Shown: positions 11,320 through 26,000, counted from the first letter of the stretch. The stretch is 64,000 nucleotides of DNA from Sialis fuliginosa (GCA_961205875.1 OY540818.1:12932761-12996760), one strand, 5' to 3'. The notes: generated by a model not told the origin, from the letters alone. Numbers and translations are program-made.

Positions 11320-13977
11320 ATACCAATGGCTTTAGTAAACTTCTATACGACCCTATGAATCAGGGTTAATTTTTATTAACTAAAAGTGTTTTTAATGGGC
11401 GTCAAGTCGAAAACACAATATGATACCTATTAAATTCTATAATAACTTGATAGTGTTTTCTATCATACAAATTAAATGAAGCAATCATATAGTAACACGA
11501 TAAAAGAAATTTTCGAATTACTTTTTTGCGTATCAATTTTTTTATTTTTTGCTGGTTTCGAAATTAAAAATAAACCGAATCTATCTTCTGATAAGTAATT
11601 TCAAAAATACAAATTCATGACAGTTTTTTTCTGAAACGGGATAAGGTGTAAAATTAATTATAGGCGTACAAAATTGGTACAAAAAAGCTATCAAGTTATT
11701 TTTTGGTACGCTGTTATAATGGCATTTCCAGCTTAATATACGTGAGAAGTATATTTTATAGAAGTTGTATATATTATATATTGCCGCTTCTTGTAAGAGC
11801 CATGAATTTATTAGTATCATTTGAAATATTTGTATTAGAATAAACTCTGATTATTTAAATCGTTCTTCGAACATCTTCAAAAACTCATAATAAATTTTTT
11901 ATGTTCGATTTATAATAATTTTCGTAAAAAACAGTGCCCGATGTCTGCACTTTAAAATGTAAATTTTTTTCAATTGGTACAGTATTTGTGTTGCAAATGT
12001 TACATACAAAAAAGCACTACGCTTAAAATAATGGCAAAGTCAAGAGTTTCAGCCGCGACAGATTTTTTTTAAACGTAGTAATTATACTAAATAGCTTTTA
12101 TATTTTAATTGGAGTATTTAAACGTGCGTCTAGCCTCCTGTTTTCAAGAGGCAATTATTTTACCATTTAAAGTCAAGATGTCTGAATAACAAACGTAGAT
12201 ATAAGGAAGAAAAAAACACTGCATTTAAAATATTATATAACCAATATAATTATTAATATTAAATAATATGATATAAATATTCTGTATTCAAAATTTATAT
12301 TTTTATTTATTGCAAATATCTAACGATATACCAATTAAAGTGGTGATTTATTTTCTGAACATTATAATATTAAAAAAAATTATACGTTTTTTAAGGCATG
12401 AATTAAAGCAAATTATGTAATATATATTTGGCTATTTTAGTTGTCCTTAATACATCTTTTATGTGTTTTTTTTCTAGTAATTTGGTGTTTTGGTTTTGTG
12501 TAATCTTACTTTAATGATTGTAATACAAGATTGTAATTCCGAAGCCATCAGCTATCACGTTACAGTTAATAACTTCAATATGTAACTAACGTTGTGAAAA
12601 ATTTGAAAGTTTTGTTTTATCAAATTGGTTGGATTAAATTTACAAAGCAAATCAAAATCTAATAACTTCTTATATCTACAATATACTATATTGTATATCA
12701 TGCATTATTTTAAAAGCTTTAATTAATATGGTTGTGTACTCTCTATTTTTAAATTAGATACATTAAATTAATTGAAATTTTATTTCAACAAAACTGAAAA
12801 GAATCCATAATTTTAGATCTTTTATGTACAAGTGTGCCACAAAAATTGTATATTATATTCTAAGATATTCACCAAAATTCATAGTTATCGTACAGCTAGA
12901 AATAAATTGTAGATAACTATTGTTTCTGAAACCAGGCATTAGAGATATTTTCTATATCTCATTATCAATTTATTTATATTTCTCAGTATTCAAAATTAAA
13001 TGTTATTTTAACTTCAATGCGAGAGAAATTTCTTTTATTTTCTAGTGAATGAAATTTATTGCGTCATGTTCTCTATCAGCTGTTGACAAATATCGGTATT
13101 ACTGTCAATATTTTTGTTTTCTTAATATAAAAGGCATTACAACATGATATTTATGTCCTTGTTTGTTATTACTGTCTGCAGTGGATGCAATTGAGACAAA
13201 CGGTTTAAATTAAGCAACACTTTTTATAACGTTTTATTTCATTTTCGTATCATAACTAGATCATCGACTCGGTCTCTGAAAATTTCCACCTTTAAAAACA
13301 AAAAATGTCCAGTCATACTTGCATTTTTTTTACATAGATATGAGTCAGAAAAATTATAACATCTTAAGACGTTTACAGTGTTTTTTTAACTCATCATTTT
13401 TAATTTAATAATAATTTTGAATTTTTAGAACGCCAAGTAAAATTAGGTAAGCTTAATTTTTGAGATTCGTACTAAATTTGGATTCGGCGCCACTGATAAT
13501 AATTATAGCAAAGCAATAAATATCAATATAAATACAACAATGTTGACGGTAATCGTTTATCATTATACATAATTCAAATGGTAATAATATATATAATGAA
13601 CATCTAGAATAGACACGTGAGCATAATTAAAAAACAATTAAATTATATTATACACCAATTAAAACCAGTAGCTACGTCAATGCCGACGGTCCCACGATTT
13701 ATGTTACATCTATGTTGATATAATGCATACTTTATTTAACATTTTATAGACATACATATGTAAATAATTTACATTTCTAATTCATTCTGCAGAAAAGGGG
13801 AGAACTAACACTTAATTGTTACCATATGTGGTATAAGTCGGTATTTTATCTGCATATAATGGGATATCGGTATTTTTATTTGAGATTGATTTGTGATAAT
13901 ATTGTATTATTAGTAGAAAGTATTATTTATATAAATAATGTTGATCTTTATATCATATCTTAGTATTTGCTCGCAGA
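11320..13977. other. AT-rich intergenic DNA
   Basis: No gene, terminal repeat pair or known repeat recognised. Short open frames here lack any domain. Confidence 0.5.
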
Positions 13978-14060
13978 GCCGACCTTAACAAATCTGGCGG
14001 CCTAGGTGAGATCCCCCCTCCCCTTTCGGGGAATCATTAAAAATTTCTCTACTCCAATAA
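13978..14060. repeat. hAT-like terminus fragment
   Basis: CAGAGCCGACCTTAACAAAT then GGCGGCCTAGGTGAG resembles termini of hAT elements seen in many animals. No partner found. Confidence 0.3.
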
Positions 14061-14249
14061 TTAAAAATACACTCCTATAAATTATTTTTTAGTAGTACAA
14101 TTTTTTAACCAAAACTTTTGTTCAATGCCAAACAAAAATGTGTCGCAATGCACCTAAAGAAGTACAACTTCAAAAATTGTAAAATAATCTAAAACATTCC
14201 GTTAAATTAGCGTGGAATTTGTATTTTTTTATATGTCAATTTCTTTTCG

Positions 14250-14346
14250 GGATACAAAGTCTTTCTTTAAGATCAGTTTAACGGTTTAGCCGTGAAAAGG
14301 TTACAAATAGACAGAGTTATTTTCGCATTTATAATATTAGTATGGA
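14250..14346 (-). mobile_element. Helitron 5' end fragment
   Basis: On the minus strand it begins TCCATACTAATATTATAAAT and continues GCGAAAATAACTCTGTCTAT and CACGGCTAAACCG, the same 5' end as the element at 42601. The base before TC is A, as expected for Helitron insertion between A and T. The 3' end is absent. Confidence 0.65.
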
Positions 14347-14384
14347 TAACATTTTTTATTTAAAAATAAAAAAAAATTATTATG

Positions 14385-14640
14385 TACCTATCCTACCCAT
14401 GTAGAAAATTACATAGAGGCCACGGTTGGCACAGGCTTGCGCCAGTTGTAACCAACACTGGGCCAAGATACAAATAATAACTTCGTTTAAAACTCGGCCA
14501 AAACTCGTCAAGGCTTGTCGTACCAAAGCTGGTCCAAGTTGTCCCAATCTTGGGTAAAGAATAGATGACCGAAGCTCGGTATTTGAAAGTTGGCAACCCA
14601 ATGTTTGGGCCCATCGTTAAGACTGGCATTTCCTTATATA
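14385..14640 (-). repeat. CTTGG/CCAA phrase repeat
   Basis: Both strands are full of short recurring phrases (GGCCAAGAT, GGTCCAAGTTG, CCCAATCTTGGG, AAACTCGGCCAAAACTCG) at about 15-25-bp spacing. Open frames arise from the lack of stops in these phrases and show no domain. A decayed dispersed repeat of unknown class. Confidence 0.4.
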
Positions 14641-14869
14641 TGGATAGTTGTTCAGTGAAAAAAAAATATACAAATATATTTTAATATTTAACTATTTTTT
14701 ACTAAAAATTGCGAAAAAATCAACTTTTAATGTATTTTTTATTATTAAACCATAACTTGCTAATCTTCAGATAGAAAAATATAATTGTAAAAAGTATTTT
14801 AAAAACTCAATCCAAAGGTATATCCGATATATTATATATAGATAATAGGTAATGTCCGTGTTTGCGTCC

Positions 14870-15120
14870 TGTAAGTACGGCCGTGTAGCGTGGCGGCTGT
14901 AGCGGCGGGCGGCAGTAGTTAGCGGTGCACCTGAAGTCTTGGTGCACCTGGAGGTGCAGCAGAAACAGCAGCAGCAGTCAGAGTGCAAGGCCTGCGTTGG
15001 TGTGCAGAAATACACACTGTTGTGTGTTCAGTTTGTATCGTGACATCGTTCCGTCAACACGCGGACCGCTCGTTCGGATTCTCAGTACACTTTTCAGTCG
15101 TACGTAGTTATTTAGCCGCC
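14870..15120. promoter_or_regulatory. GC-rich island, possible promoter or 5' exon
   Basis: This stretch is GC- and CpG-rich in an otherwise AT-rich flank, 1.6 kb upstream of exon 1. It holds CAG/GCA runs, two GGTGCACCTG sites (E-box CACCTG cores, about 14934 and 14950) and several TCAGT initiator-like motifs at about 15028, 15080 and 15095. GTAAGT at 14870 and GTACGT at about 15099 could act as donors for a non-coding or start-bearing first exon. No conserved protein is encoded. Promoter function is inferred from composition and position. Confidence 0.35.
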
Positions 15121-16567
15121 GCGATTATTTGATCTGATGAAAAACCGTTCTTAAAAATTAATTCTATCTATTTTATGTATTAAAGTTTATTGGAAACAAC
15201 GTGCGTTTTATAAAAAAAATAAAAAACAATATTCACGTGTTTTGTGAATTTTTTTCCCTCTTCATTTATTTGAGTGATTTTTTAGTGTGAAATGTATGTA
15301 TTCTTAATATAATTCTCCAGGTATTTATTTTCATTTAAAACTATTTTTTTAGATCGTGTAAAATATTATTATTTATAACTTATACATATAATATTATTAT
15401 TATTATATATAAATCGTATATTACACACATGTATAAATAATCTTTTAAAAACTAAAAGTAAAAATTCTTAACCGTTTTGCATTAATGCAGGATGTTATTA
15501 ATTACAGTTCATATGCAAATTAAGATTGTATGGCTTCTATTAAAAATACACCGAACTCAATGCAATCGAGTAAACTAAATTAATATTTAGTTCAATAGTT
15601 TTTAATTAAAATTAATTGAATTGAGGCATTGAAGAAATTAATTATTTACATGTTCTAAATAAAATAATTTTATTTGTTTATCGAAAATATTTATATATAC
15701 CTATATAATATATATATGTATGTATGTATGCAGGTAACAATGTGTAAAAATGAATAAGATTGCGAGTTTGCAATGTCTGTAACGTCACTGTATGAATGCG
15801 CAGCCAAGCAGGTGACTGCAAGGTCGTCTGTTTGATAATAATTAGTTCGGCTGTGAACTCAAAAACGTGTTTCAAATATTTACCAGTTGTTTGAATAATC
15901 GTTCAAAAATGCCCATTTATTTAAAAATAAAAAATCATAACGTACGTAAAGTGCCCGTACATCTTTACCTAGAATTCGGTACAGTGTTTTTTGTGCACCG
16001 TCTCGTAAGTTTTTTAAATGCAATTTGTGTTCTTACTTTTACCTTTTTTTGGCAGTTTCGATGTTATTAGTAGACGGTACACAGGAAATGAAAATGAGTT
16101 CCCTGAAGCATTTTGTCATGTTTGATAAATTAGGTTTTGTTTTTATATTTTTTTATATAAAAACTAGTTTTATTAAAAAATGTTCTGATACTTATCATAT
16201 CTACATTCAAATGATTATTATAAAATTAAAAGTTCTTTTTGTTTTAAAAATAACAACCGCAAATAATCTAAACAGGAAATATATATACATAGGTAATCGA
16301 CTAAAATCTTTTTTTATTATTATTAACAGACCGACAAACGATAAAATTCCAAACTGCTATTGAAATCAAAATGAAAATTTTCAAATACAAAAAATTCAAC
16401 AAGTTGCTGTTCCAATTTCAAATCACAACAATAGGGAGTAACTGATATAAAGCGACAGGATTATTGTAGTGAGCAGATGATGAAGAAAGAGAGATAAATA
16501 TTAATGAAATGAGTTGAACGACTTATGTTAAAACAAGACGAAGAGCTCGAGTGGTACTAGTAGAGGG
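15121..16567. other. AT-rich upstream flank
   Basis: No supported exon. Open frames at 15867-16363 are AT-rich with codon use unlike the follistatin exons and no domain. Confidence 0.5.
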
Positions 16568-16625
16568 GTGGGATGTCATCAAGGGGTAGCCACCCTGATG
16601 GTGCCGGGCGCACGCCCTAGCCTTG

Positions 16626-16633
16626 TATATAAG
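16626..16633 (+). promoter_or_regulatory. TATA-like element before exon 1
   Basis: TATATAAG lies 44 bp before the ATG at 16670, and a second TATATAAG is at 16784. Such motifs are frequent by chance in AT-rich DNA. If the first is used, the leader would be only about 15 nt. No clear initiator at the right distance was seen. Confidence 0.2.
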
Positions 16634-16669
16634 TCAAGACTCAAGTGGTTAGTTGGCAGAAAGTCCACC

Positions 16670-17006
16670 ATGCTTGCTCCATCGGTCCATATCTCAAACA
16701 CCACTCATGTCTCCTCCTGCGACCAACGAGTTCCGACACTCTGCGGGTCTGCAGTTCAGGACCAAACACATAGACTGAATTTTTATATAAGTACTTGTGA
16801 CTCAGTGGCGGACTTAATTCATACGTTAAAACATTTATTCGCTAATACGTTTAGAACTGTACGAACTTTGCTTGTTCCGTTGTTACAAAGATGCTCAATT
16901 CAGCAAGGACGACACGTCTGGAGCAGTACGAGTGCCACCTCTTCTAGCTTGTCCCTGCTGCTCGTTGTCGCGCTACTTCTAGCTCTTTTCGTCACTCCTA
17001 CCTATG
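16670..17006 (+). CDS. fst: follistatin exon 1, signal sequence
   Basis: The open frame runs to a good donor, G|GTAAGT at 17006/17007, leaving one base of a Gly codon (phase 1). The last 20 or so codons read SLSLLLVVALLLALFVTPTYG-like, a typical signal peptide core with a plausible cleavage site near the exon end. The frame is open from 16568. The ATG at 16670 sits in a good context (CCACCATG) but gives about 90 residues of low-complexity, unrecognised sequence before the hydrophobic core, which is unusual for a signal peptide. Possible internal acceptors (an AG at about 16900, and CTCTTCTAG at about 16947) would allow an upstream exon to provide the start. The bases around 16800 (CAGTGGCGGACTTA) resemble a hAT terminus, another reason to doubt that the 5' half is coding. 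Donor and hydrophobic core are well supported; the start is not. Confidence 0.6.
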
Positions 17007-20000
17007 GTAAGTTTCATTTCCTCAAAATACATTCGTATTTAATTATAGATGCTATTTCTAACTGTTATGTCCGCTAATTAATAAATATTAATATTATTAT
17101 TAATTAATATTTATTTAACTAAAATAGTTTATCATCAGTTTTTTTAGTCATTATTCCGTTAATTCTAAGCGATAATCATTGTTATAATCAATACTGCCGT
17201 GCTTAGGTAAAAGGCAGTAAACTTATTTTACTACCTTTTAGTAATTTTGATGCTATTAGGTTTTTCAGACGATTTTCTACATATTAGTCATAAATAATAT
17301 AATATTAATGTTTTAAGTTTATAAATAAAAATAAAAGCTGTAAATCACATATAAACTATACTACTTTTAAACCACTGAAAAATAGACGTACAATATTCAT
17401 AATCATTTCAAATCATTTTCAAAAATTATCTACTTCAAATAAATAGTACAGTAAATTGTTTTATTTTTATTTATTTTTTCATTGTAATTATTCTTCAATC
17501 ACTTTATAATTATTAAATGTCATAAAAAATAATTTTTCGTTATGTGTTCAACAAAGATCAATAAATGTTAGTTACTATTTAAGATTTTGTAATTCGATAC
17601 TCATTAGACAAATATTAGTGTATTACTAACTTTTATTTTGATCCCAATAAAACTGGATTTTTACCTCTGACAAAAACTATTTAACGTATAAAAACTGTGA
17701 AAAAGCAGTACTTCTGTTTTATAGAGTACAAAGGTAGTAAACCACATATTACTGCTTTTAAATTTCCAGAAATAAAAGACAGTAAGTCACTCAATTTAGG
17801 CATTTTGATAAATTGTAAATTAAAATTACACTCAAATGACTTATAATGAAGTCATGTAACTTATCATTGTTAAATGGCTAAATAAATTTTATAAAAAAAA
17901 TTATTAATTCAGTTTAAAAAAAATCAAAAACTTCGAGTTTTTTTCTTTAATTTTTTTTTATACTTTCCTGCCCTTTACCTAAGCACGCAGATTAGTATGA
18001 TATAAAAATATGTTTTTATTTATGGAACACACTATAATGTATTTTTTTATTATTACTTTCTTATACGTCATAGTCATACACAAATATTTTAAAAATAGGT
18101 AGCAATATAAAATTTTATTTAAAAATATAGTAAAATTTTGTTACTTTTTATTTATCATAAAAAAATGTTATATTTATAGAAATATTATAAATAATTTTTC
18201 TAGTAAGAATTTATTTTTCAATAAACATAGATGTAATTTGACTTGAACTCAATAACAATGTAAATGGTACAGTTATATCTTAAGTTTTAAATTATTAAGT
18301 AGTTAGTAAAAAATAGAAGTTGCATTTCCCGTTTCTCACATTGAAAGTGTATGTAATTTTATATTGGAAACAACTGTGTTCTGATTACATTATGTGTACA
18401 TTAGTATCTTAACAGCATATAAAGTATATATACGAGCATATGTATGTAATTGTAAATAGATACCTTCACGTACACACAGACATAGATGTATATATTGAGA
18501 AATTATTTTTTTATTTAATAATTCACTTAATATGTTTCATCATTATCCACACGTAATACCTAGTAATTGATATTTAGTTTTACACTCTATAGAAATAATT
18601 ACTTCACATATTCAATTACATTACACGCGTTTTTTCTTTCTTTTACCCATGTAAGAAAAATATATAGTCCAGGCTGTCCAGGTTAAAAAGTGCCTAAAAT
18701 AAGAATTATTAGGTTCAGTTTTGCTACTCACAGGAATTGTTATAAATATGGTTTCGAATAGTTTGCTCCGATTTTGATTTTCGGCGTCATGGTAATTGTA
18801 GATTTTCTGATTTTATATAGTATAGGAAAATATTGTAGAACCGTTTTTTTTTCGAATTTTGATGAAATTATCCATTTCGACCTTCTCCGAAAACATTCTG
18901 ACTATTTTCGCCATGATATCTGTGTGTCGGTCTGTCTGTAAGCTTTGTAACTCAAATACGACAAATCGTAGAAGGGTAAAATTGTTATCTATAAGTTATG
19001 TTCTATTAAATTTAAAAAAAAAAATGGAAAATATAATTTAATATTTTATTTTTAAATGGTTCATACAGAGAATTATCTGTTATGAGTGACATGGGATTTT
19101 CTTATACATATTACAGAAATTTAACAGTGAATGTATCTGCCATAGGTACTATGGGACTTTCTTATACATAATACTGTGAACAGTGTGAGTGTTTCTAATT
19201 AATTATGTAAAAAAAATCTGTCTAAATCATAAATGATGAAAAAATGAATAGGTTATAAATTATATATAATAATATCCTCGACAGTATTTATCTAAAACAT
19301 CTTTTCTTATTCACACCGTTTCAAATATAATTCGAAAATTTGAAAATTGTCAAGAGTAAACATCCATTTCTAGATTAGTGATCGTTTAAAAAAATACATT
19401 AGGTAAAACTTATAGAGAACATTATTATCTACATTTTATGTCCCATTAATTTTTTTTAATTCTTTTATTAGTTTGTCAGAAATATTTTTTGATAACATGA
19501 AACACATACACTATTCATTGGCAGTATTACGTATAAGAAAGTCCCGTTGCACTCATGGCAGATATTTTTAGTATGTTAATATATAAAATTATTTTATTCT
19601 TTAATGGCTTTAAATGTAAAGTAAATGAGTATTTATATGCTTGTAATTGTACTCCTTTACAACTACAAATATAATCTATTTAAGCAATGACATATATATC
19701 AACGACCTTCATACAATTAAAATAAGAAAATTAACTAATTAAATAATTTATAAATCAATAACTCTAATTACAAGTGATAAAATTAAATAATATAATTAAG
19801 GGATTGCATCTAATCGTCATTTTGAATAAAGTTTTTTAGGATTTTTTTTAGAATAATAATAAAAACAATCACATTAATTTTATTTACATGAGTTTTCCCA
19901 TCAAAGTAAACAAAATATCGTGTTTTGCAAATTTCGCGCTTTTGACGAAAAAAACGACCTTAATTAAGTTGTTTATAAAAACCGTAATAGTTAACCAATC

Positions 20001-23000
20001 GTAAAAATCTTGTGTACTTCGATGTAAAATCTATCTAAGAAGTTACAGTTAAAATTTCAAGTCGATTGGATGGAAAATGGCCAAGATACATTTTCCACAG
20101 TTTTTAAAAACGTGGTTTCGATAAATATGAGTTTAAATTTTGGAAACTGTTTTACTACATGCAAACGTTCGGTTCGGTTTTCGGTTACTTATTTTACTTC
20201 TGTTTTGGCTTTAGACCGGATTACGGTGCCCTTTACATTACCACCGTTGTTTCGTAAGTTCTATGTAAAAATAAAAAAATAATATTTTTTTTGTTTGTTT
20301 ATACATCATTAAAGCCAATAAAAAAATTGTCAAAAATTAATTAATATATTATATGTAACCCTTTAAGTAATGAATTATATTTCAACGACCTTCATACAAT
20401 TAAAATAAGAAAATTAACTAATTAAATAATTTACAAATCAATAACTCTAATTACAAGTGATAAAATCAAATAAAATATAATTAAACAAAACGTACTAATT
20501 ACAGATAACTTTTCCACTAGCATCTGTCTACAATCGATAACAACTATAGTAAACATTTTTTTTTTCGATATCATATACGGAATGTCTTGAATCAACGCGA
20601 TGCATTTGACAAACACATACATGCAAATATGCACGCACATAGTCGGTTGTCTCGAAAATATTTCTTAGAAATGATATTGCACCGTGCAAATATTAAATAT
20701 TGTTACCGCTAGCTGTCACTCATTATTTCAAGAATACCGGCATATCAATAGACATAACACGTTATATGACACTTTAATATGTATTTGCGTAAACAATATT
20801 TACCTTGAATGCATATTGCATTTACGAATTTACAGATATGGTAATATTTATACAGTACAACTTCGATTATCTGAAATTTTATTAGTGAATAAAAAATACT
20901 TTTATTATTCTATCCTAGAGACCAGAACAGTTGATTTCGAAAGTTTTTGGCATTCTGAAATAGGATCTGTTACCTAATTTGCTTCATCACGTAAAATTTT
21001 TGAGATATTATAACTTAAAATTAACAAAAATATCGATTATGATCATATTAAAAAATTTATTACTAAGCAGGTAATTTTTTTATTAAACTTTTCACTGTAC
21101 AATTTTTATTCGCCAAAATATATGGCATTTTTTAAAATAAGATTGTAGAGTAGACACAATAGACTTTTCATAATCATTTCTAAATAATATACCTATCTCA
21201 GTGAAAAAAAACGTACAGTGAAAAGTTTAAAGTTATTTGAAACAGGACAGGTATGGTTAGGTTAGAACAAAAATTCTTGATTTTACTTAAAAATGACCAA
21301 AATCATAATTTTGCACTATCATGTTTTACTGCTTTTAATTTTTTTCAGAAATAAAAGACAGTAAGTCACTCAATTTAGGCATTTTGATGAATTGTAAACT
21401 AAAATTGCACTCAAATGACTTATAATGAAGTTATGTAACTTATCATTGGTCGCTAAATAAATTTTATGAAAAAAAAATTATTAATTCAGTTTAAAAAAAT
21501 CAAAAACTTCGAGTTCAGTTTTCTTCGCTTTTATTTACTGCCTTTTACCTAAGTACGGGAGTAGAGTTGCGTATTTTTACGGTATATGTGTTTTTTTACT
21601 TATTTGGCTTGATTTTTAGAGAGCAAATTGATATAGTCTATATTCCTTCATAGAAAATTAAAAATCGAAACAAAGCTTACAAAATGGCGAAATTTATTTT
21701 TTTGGGCCACCATTTTATTGATTTTTTTCGATTTTTTTCAAATTCAATGATGGAATTACTCAAGAAAACTAATCTGCAATAATAAAATTTAAAAATTTAA
21801 ATTTTTGTGACTGACTAAATCAGCAATGATAGGCCAAAAAAAAACTTTTTTTGATTTTCAAGATATGCGTTTCTGTATAATAATGTATAAAAAAAGTTGT
21901 ATAATATAATTTTAATGTATTTATTATAATATATTTTGATATATGATCAATTAAAACAAGGATATTAATGTAAAAAAGCAATTATGCACTTCTTTGCTAT
22001 AATAATTGATATAATAATGTACCTACCATAATTATACAAAATTATTGTAAAGTAAATAAATAATACAATTTTTAATTAACATATTATATATTTATATCTT
22101 AAAAACTAATTCCCAGTGCTATCAACCAATTTAATGCTTATTTAAATCAGTACATAGGCTCACAATGAAAAATGTACATAATATACGTTGTAAAAACATA
22201 GTGCAGAAAATTAAAAATCCCTTTAATAAAATTTATTATGCTTGATACTGTTGATAATACGAGAGTTAGTTAAAGGAGCATTTAGTTAAACTTAGCAATA
22301 TTGGATGTAAGTATAAAATTAATTTCCACAACTCTTAAATCGATAATAATAACATTTAATCAGAATCATTTGTTATTGAGTTGTTATTTTAATTATTCTA
22401 TTAGTAAAGTTTATTTTATAACTGATGTAGTTTAGTAAACAGTCATGACCTAGGTTAAATTCATACATCTCTTTCAAATGAGAGAAAAACAGTTATTACT
22501 AAGATAATAAATAAACGTAATTTATATAAGTATTTTATAATTTATTTGCTTTATAATCTTCTCGGAATTATTCTTATCTATATGTGTACAATAATTACAT
22601 TTTAATTTAGCATATGTTAATGACTTGGTCAGTTGGATACCTCTCATAATAATTATATTCGAATATAACATATTAATATATATACAGTGGAACCTTCCTA
22701 ATACGTTTTTGAATGGATAAGGGGGACACATACTAACAAGAAAAACGTACTAACGAAATATTTTAACATCCAGTCTTATGGAAGAATTCCGGGACCCAAA
22801 AGAACGTACTATGGCGAAAAACATACTAACGAAGTTCCACTGTATTACATGTAGATAGTATAACATGTCATATACGAGGGATTAGGGAATCAAAAAATTT
22901 GTAATAATATGAGAGTGTTAAAAATTTATTATTTTTCTGTTATTTATCTAATGTTGAAAATTTCACTATATGTATGTGTACATGATTTCGTTATAAAGGG

Positions 23001-26000
23001 ACTTGATATTATCGAATTAATAAAAATGTGAACTCAAAATAATGTGTGAATGTTCAAAATATTGTTTAATAAATCTAGCAATGCATATTTTTTTAACTGA
23101 AATCTATTAGGAACTTTTTAGGTGCTGATGATCTCTGAAATTTTTTTTTTATCCTTATATTAATATAATCTTCATTAGAATTGTATTTCACACAGTTTGT
23201 ACCTACCTTATTAAATGTTATTCATAAATTTTAAATTGAATCGAAGAAGAATCGAATGTATGTATGTATATATATAGTTAATTGAAAATATTGATTGAAT
23301 TAACAAATAAATAAAAAATAAAGTGAGCATGATATTAACCATATTATTTAGGTTACTATATTATTATGTGAATTACATATCTGAAGATTGTGTTTTTTAA
23401 TCTCGTTTTTCTTACAATTACGCATCAGTATTTCTCTTTCTCTCCTTTTTCCAATGAATTTAATATTAAAATTAGAATTTAAGAATTGAATAAAGTATTA
23501 ATTCTTATCTTTAATATTTATACTCGCAGATGTACATATATTTGGGTATAGAATTTAACTACGGAACATACGGTAATTAATTATTTTTAAAATATATGCA
23601 AAAAGGTTTCGTGTTAATATTACGACATACTTATACATAGATGTACTTGTACATAGATACATTAATTTTTGTAGTAAATTTTAAGTTTGGTACAAATTAG
23701 TATTTTTTTTTTTTTTTTATAATTAGCAATTATTATACTACTTTATGGAATTTTTTTAGGGTTCCATAGAAAACTAGGATCTCTTATGGTTTCGCTTTGT
23801 CTATCCGTCTGTTTTCTGTATGTCACAGACAGACAAACACGGAACGAAAAGTGTTTGCCTTGACGTGAAACGGATTTAAAATTTTGAAATCGGAGAATAT
23901 TTTTTTTTGTCTCAATCTGAAACGATCACAAAGCTTCTCGTATCTACGATATTGCGAAGAAGCAAAAATTTGTTTGACCCCCCTCTTATAGACTGAAAAG
24001 TGTTGTCATTGATAAATTATTATCATTTCGCACCCTGATTTCAAGTTTGTCATAATATTACCAACAGTCCATATATTTGCATGTATCTTAAATGAATTGA
24101 TTTCCGTATGTGCTTTAGTCACGTTACCAGAGGGGTGGGGCAGGGGGCCTGCCACACCCGCAATGTTGTAACCAACAATGGCCCCTTCAAAAAAATCCCC
24201 CCCTTCCTAAAAACATTTTGATGTGCTCTATTGTTGTAGTTTAAGTCTACACTCGCATGTATGTACTTTAAAAATGTGACAAGAATCATTTAAATTCCAC
24301 TTGATTTTAACAATTTTTTGACATAGTACAAATAACATTTAAGTATTAACAAATTTTTGAGTGTTGTTTAATATGACATAGCAACCAATATGTGAAATAT
24401 TTAAATTTTACTACATCTCTCACTTGATACGTGACAGGTTATATGTAGTGCATACAGAGACACACGGTGTACGTACAATACTATTTATAAATATCCTGCC
24501 GCATTGCATTACACAATAATCCTAACCAAATGTAATCGCCACATTCAATGAAGCTAAAATTAGTCAGAATTTACTTGTCTTGTACTGATATCACAATCGA
24601 TCTTAGGCTGATAGAAAAATACATTTATTATCTAGATGTACGTGTACATGTTAAAAAAAAATCATTTCTTATCTTCATCTTATTTAGTTTAAGAGGTATT
24701 TTATATGAGATTGTTATAGATCTTTAAGTATACTTTGATCTTAAAATATTTTTAGGTTATGTGTAATAATTAACTGCAAATTTTCACTATACAATCAGTG
24801 ACGTTGTTAAGGAATGACACCTTGGGCGAAAATCAAAAGTATCCCCCTCCCAAAAAAAAGATCAGTAGGTTTAATTTTTTTGTACATTAACCGGGTGTCA
24901 CCCTCTGTGAACTTTTAACGCTAAAAAAAATATTAGTGGTTTCTCTTTTTTTTAGAACGTTTATCACCCCTTATTTTAATCACCAAAAAAAGACGGTTGG
25001 TTCTATTTTTAACCAACTTAAAAAAAGGAGGTTCTCAATTCGACAATATATATTTTTATGTAAATTCGGGCTTAATAAATTTTGAACATATAGACAAGTG
25101 AGGTGTTTCACAATCAGGGATACAAAGCGCCGCGAAAAAAAAATTTTTTTTTTAAATCACGTAAATATGAATTCCCATAAGTCGAGGACTACCTGTTTAT
25201 AAACGACATTAGACGATTTACATGAGACTATTTGTTCACTACAATTGTTAATGTAAACTAAAATGAAGAAAACAAACACCCATATGTCCAGTATTATCAA
25301 CCAATTTAAAGCTCCTTTAGCACTAAATACTCCTTTTTACCTCAATTTTATATATAACAAACATTATTTAAATCAATATTTAGATTCTCAATGAAAAATA
25401 TACATTATATACGTTGTAAAAACCTAGCGCAGAAAATTAAAAATCCATTTATTAAATGTATTATGTTTGGTTCTGTTAATAATATGACGCTTAGTTAAAC
25501 TTGATAATACCGGGCGTTAATATTAAGAAATATGTTAAAATCACGTCTTAAAAATTACTAAAAACATTGAATAATGCACACAAATAAAAATCTACTTTCC
25601 ACAAGTCAAAGTTGTTTGTATAAACTCAACATATTTGTTATGTATAAAAATACAAATAAGCGTCACTCAGCAGTTCTATCAATATGACAGATATATTTTT
25701 CTATGTTTATTCTTAGAACTCTATAGGCAATTACGAGTACAAAAATACTTCGATTATAAAAAGAACTCATTGTTAATTTTACAAGGAATGCGTATAAATA
25801 TACTTTTTATTAGAAAAGCAGTAAAATAATTTTAATGCTAAGGAATTTCAAAACTTTTAATTTATTGGTAATAACATAAAAATAGCCTTTTCGAAGAAAG
25901 ATGATTAATAATATATTTTTTATAATAAATTGTTTTTAATATCGTGAAGAGTATAATTTGTAATTGTTATTTAGAATGTAGTAATTAAACAGAAGAAGTT

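Noticed and set aside
14380..14629. minus-strand frames of 73-78 codons
   Set aside because: They arise from CTTGG/CCAA phrase repeats in a dispersed repeat.
14925..15107. 60-codon open frame in the GC island
   Set aside because: CAG/CTG-rich composition explains the open frame; no domain, and other frames are also open. Kept only as a possible 5' exon or promoter region.
16025..16363. 112-codon open frame upstream of exon 1
   Set aside because: Lys/Ile/Phe-rich from AT-rich DNA; no signal, domain or splice support.
23122..23145. CTGATGA followed by GAAA, as in a hammerhead
   Set aside because: Only UCUCU lies between the two core halves, so helix II cannot form.
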